NCBI GenBank assembly: GCA_036496805.1
Contig: DASXKN010000028.1
Span: forward strand, 83,020-147,019
DNA length: 64,000 nucleotides
DNA from: SZAS-103 sp036496805
Lineage (GTDB): Bacteria; Pseudomonadota; Gammaproteobacteria; Xanthomonadales; Xanthomonadaceae
Reading direction: 5' to 3'
In this document: piece by piece, positions 62,700-64,000 of the stretch
Layout: each line of letters starts with the position of its first letter
Position numbering within the stretch: position 1 is the first letter of the stretch
Position numbers and translations under genes: made by a program
Notes under the pieces: model-generated
What the model was told of the DNA's origin: nothing
The model's input: the letters and a program-made list of their open reading frames with translations, nothing else
The model's database searches: none

Positions 62700-64000
62700 A
62701 TGGAATCGCAGGCCACCAGCACAGCCGACCGCGCCACCGATGCCGCACTCGTGCGCGGGATCGGATTCTTCGCGCTGGCCGCCTCGGTCCTCAACAACAC
62801 CATCGGCGGCGGGATCTTCTCGATGCCGCGCGACCTGGCACGCGACCTGGGCGCGGCCGCACCGCTCGTGCTGGTGCTCGGCGCACTCGTTTTCGTGCCG
62901 ATCGCGCTGTGCTTCTCGGCCGCAGGCAGCCGCATCCATGCGACCGGCGGCGCCTATCGCTACGTCGAAGCCGCGTTCGGGCAGTTCCCGGGTTACCTCG
63001 TCGCATCGCTGCTCTGGATTTCCAACGTCGCGGCCAGCGGGGCGATCGCCGCCGCCCTTGCCGACCAGGCAGGGCGCGCGTGGCCGGTGCTGGCGCACGG
63101 CTTGCCGCGCGACGGCTTCATCCTCGCGAGCTACGTGGTGCTGTGCATCGCCAATGCGCGCGGCGTGCGCATGGGCGCGCGCGCGATCATGGCGCTCGCC
63201 ACGCTCAAGCTGCTGCCCTTGATGGCGCTGGCGATCGTCGGCCTGGCCTTCGTCCATCCGGCGAGCCTGCACGTCGGTGCGATGCCGCCGGTGTCGGCCA
63301 TCGCCGGTTCGATGGCGCTCGTGATCTTCGCCTACGGCGGCATCGAGACCGCGTTGCTGCCTTCCGGCGAGGTGCGCGACCCGAGCCGCGTGGTACCGCG
63401 CGCGACGATGGCCGCGATCATCCTCGTGGTGCTGCTGTACGTCGCGCTGCAGATCGTCTCCCAGAGCCTGCTCGGCGGCGCACTCGAGAAGAGCAACGCT
63501 CCGCTGATCGATGCCGCCACCGCAATCGCGCCGTGGTCGCGCAACCTGCTCCTGCTGGCCGCCGGCATCTCCCTGTTCGGTTTCATGCAGAACGACCTGT
63601 TCGGCTCGTCGCGCCTGTTGTACGCGCTCGCTCGCGACGGCTACCTGCCCTCGCCGCTCGCGCGGATCACGGCGGTGCACCGCGTGCCTCTGGGTTCGGT
63701 GCTGCTGTACGCGACCATCGGCGCCGTGCTGGCGATCTCCGGAGGCACCGACGGCTTCACCATCCTGGTGCTGTTCTCCGGCAAGGCGATCTGCTTCGTC
63801 TACTTCGGCGTGTGCGCCGCCGCATGGGTGTTGCAACGCAGGGACACGCGCGAGGGCGGAACGCCCTTCAGGCTGGCGGGCGGCCCGCTGATTCCGCTGG
63901 TCGGCTGCGCCAGCATGGTCTGGGTGCTGACCACGACCGAGGTCAAAGAGTGGCTGGCCATGGGTGGCGCGGTGCTGGCGGTGATCGTCGTCTACGCCAT
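62700..64000 (+). CDS. APC-family amino acid/polyamine permease, cut by the window end
   Basis: The open frame runs from ATG 62700 (GGAGG six bases upstream) to the end of the window, at least 433 residues, with the stop outside. The first helix carries NNTIGGGIFSMP, the APC unwound-helix motif; GGAYRYVEAAFG, ANARGVRMGARAIM and IFAYGGIETA are further APC blocks. At least ten hydrophobic helices can be counted, and family members usually have twelve. Probably imports an amino acid or amine; the substrate cannot be told from sequence. Confidence 0.88.
   Translation, partial: MESQATSTADRATDAALVRGIGFFALAASVLNNTIGGGIFSMPRDLARDLGAAAPLVLVLGALVFVPIALCFSAAGSRIHATGGAYRYVEAAFGQFPGYLVASLLWISNVAASGAIAAALADQAGRAWPVLAHGLPRDGFILASYVVLCIANARGVRMGARAIMALATLKLLPLMALAIVGLAFVHPASLHVGAMPPVSAIAGSMALVIFAYGGIETALLPSGEVRDPSRVVPRATMAAIILVVLLYVALQIVSQSLLGGALEKSNAPLIDAATAIAPWSRNLLLLAAGISLFGFMQNDLFGSSRLLYALARDGYLPSPLARITAVHRVPLGSVLLYATIGAVLAISGGTDGFTILVLFSGKAICFVYFGVCAAAWVLQRRDTREGGTPFRLAGGPLIPLVGCASMVWVLTTTEVKEWLAMGGAVLAVIVVYA

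Overview
The window is GC-rich proteobacterial DNA. The native genes point to a gammaproteobacterium near the Xanthomonadales (Lysobacteraceae/Rhodanobacteraceae): a cobalamin-riboswitch-controlled nrdAB pair, a short gnd/pgl pair, and a giant two-partner-secretion locus with its own TonB/ExbB/ExbD. The taxonomic call is inference; the sequence contains no rRNA or tRNA gene to settle it.

Region 1 (1 to about 27.5 kb) is an accessory island rich in genes of anti-phage type. It opens with a Tn7-like transposition operon (tnsA-tnsB-tnsC-tniQ). A minus-strand cassette follows: an IetA-type AAA ATPase, an IetS-type subtilase, a gingipain-like (C25/caspase-fold) cysteine protease and a small unknown protein. 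Next come a membrane protein, a lone PD-(D/E)XK protein and a helical orphan. Then there is a large STAND NTPase with an N-terminal DUF4297/Cap4-like nuclease domain, followed by a second PD-(D/E)XK protein, with a HEPN-type putative RNase divergent from the pair. An intact tyrosine recombinase is divergent from a KfrA-like regulator across a perfect palindrome. A plus-strand cassette holds the three-Cys-motif protein and its TcmP partner, a DUF3800 protein, an unknown and a Schlafen-AlbA_2 protein. A recombinase relative that has lost its catalytic residues and a block of direct repeats close the island.

Region 2 (27.5 to 50.5 kb) looks like a phosphate-starvation locus. It has a secreted PstS-like phosphate-binding protein and, on the other strand, an eight-gene set: TpsB transporter, ExbB fused to DUF2341/LamG, ExbD, TonB, porin, two small envelope proteins, and a 3,871-residue filamentous-haemagglutinin-type TpsA. 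This resembles the phosphate-depletion-regulated Pdt locus of Pseudomonas aeruginosa. A good Pho-box-like array lies upstream of tpsB. A small arsenic cassette (arsR, arsI, a broken arsC) and a Sel1-repeat remnant lie between the two halves.

Region 3 (50.5 to 64 kb) is ordinary chromosome. It carries small stress/envelope genes (glycine-zipper protein, DUF883-like, VIT-family transporter), a glutamine amidotransferase, an EamA transporter and the 6-phosphogluconate steps of the pentose phosphate pathway (gnd, pgl). It also carries a thioesterase, ribonucleotide reductase nrdAB behind a cobalamin riboswitch, a Tat-exported multicopper oxidase, a two-repeat periplasmic protein, a small membrane protein and an APC permease cut by the window end.

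The best candidates for something undescribed are the ATPase-subtilase-caspase-like protease-small protein cassette at 4.35-9.6 kb, the STAND nuclease/second nuclease/HEPN cluster at 12.7-18.7 kb, and the TPS locus with its own energy-transducing complex.
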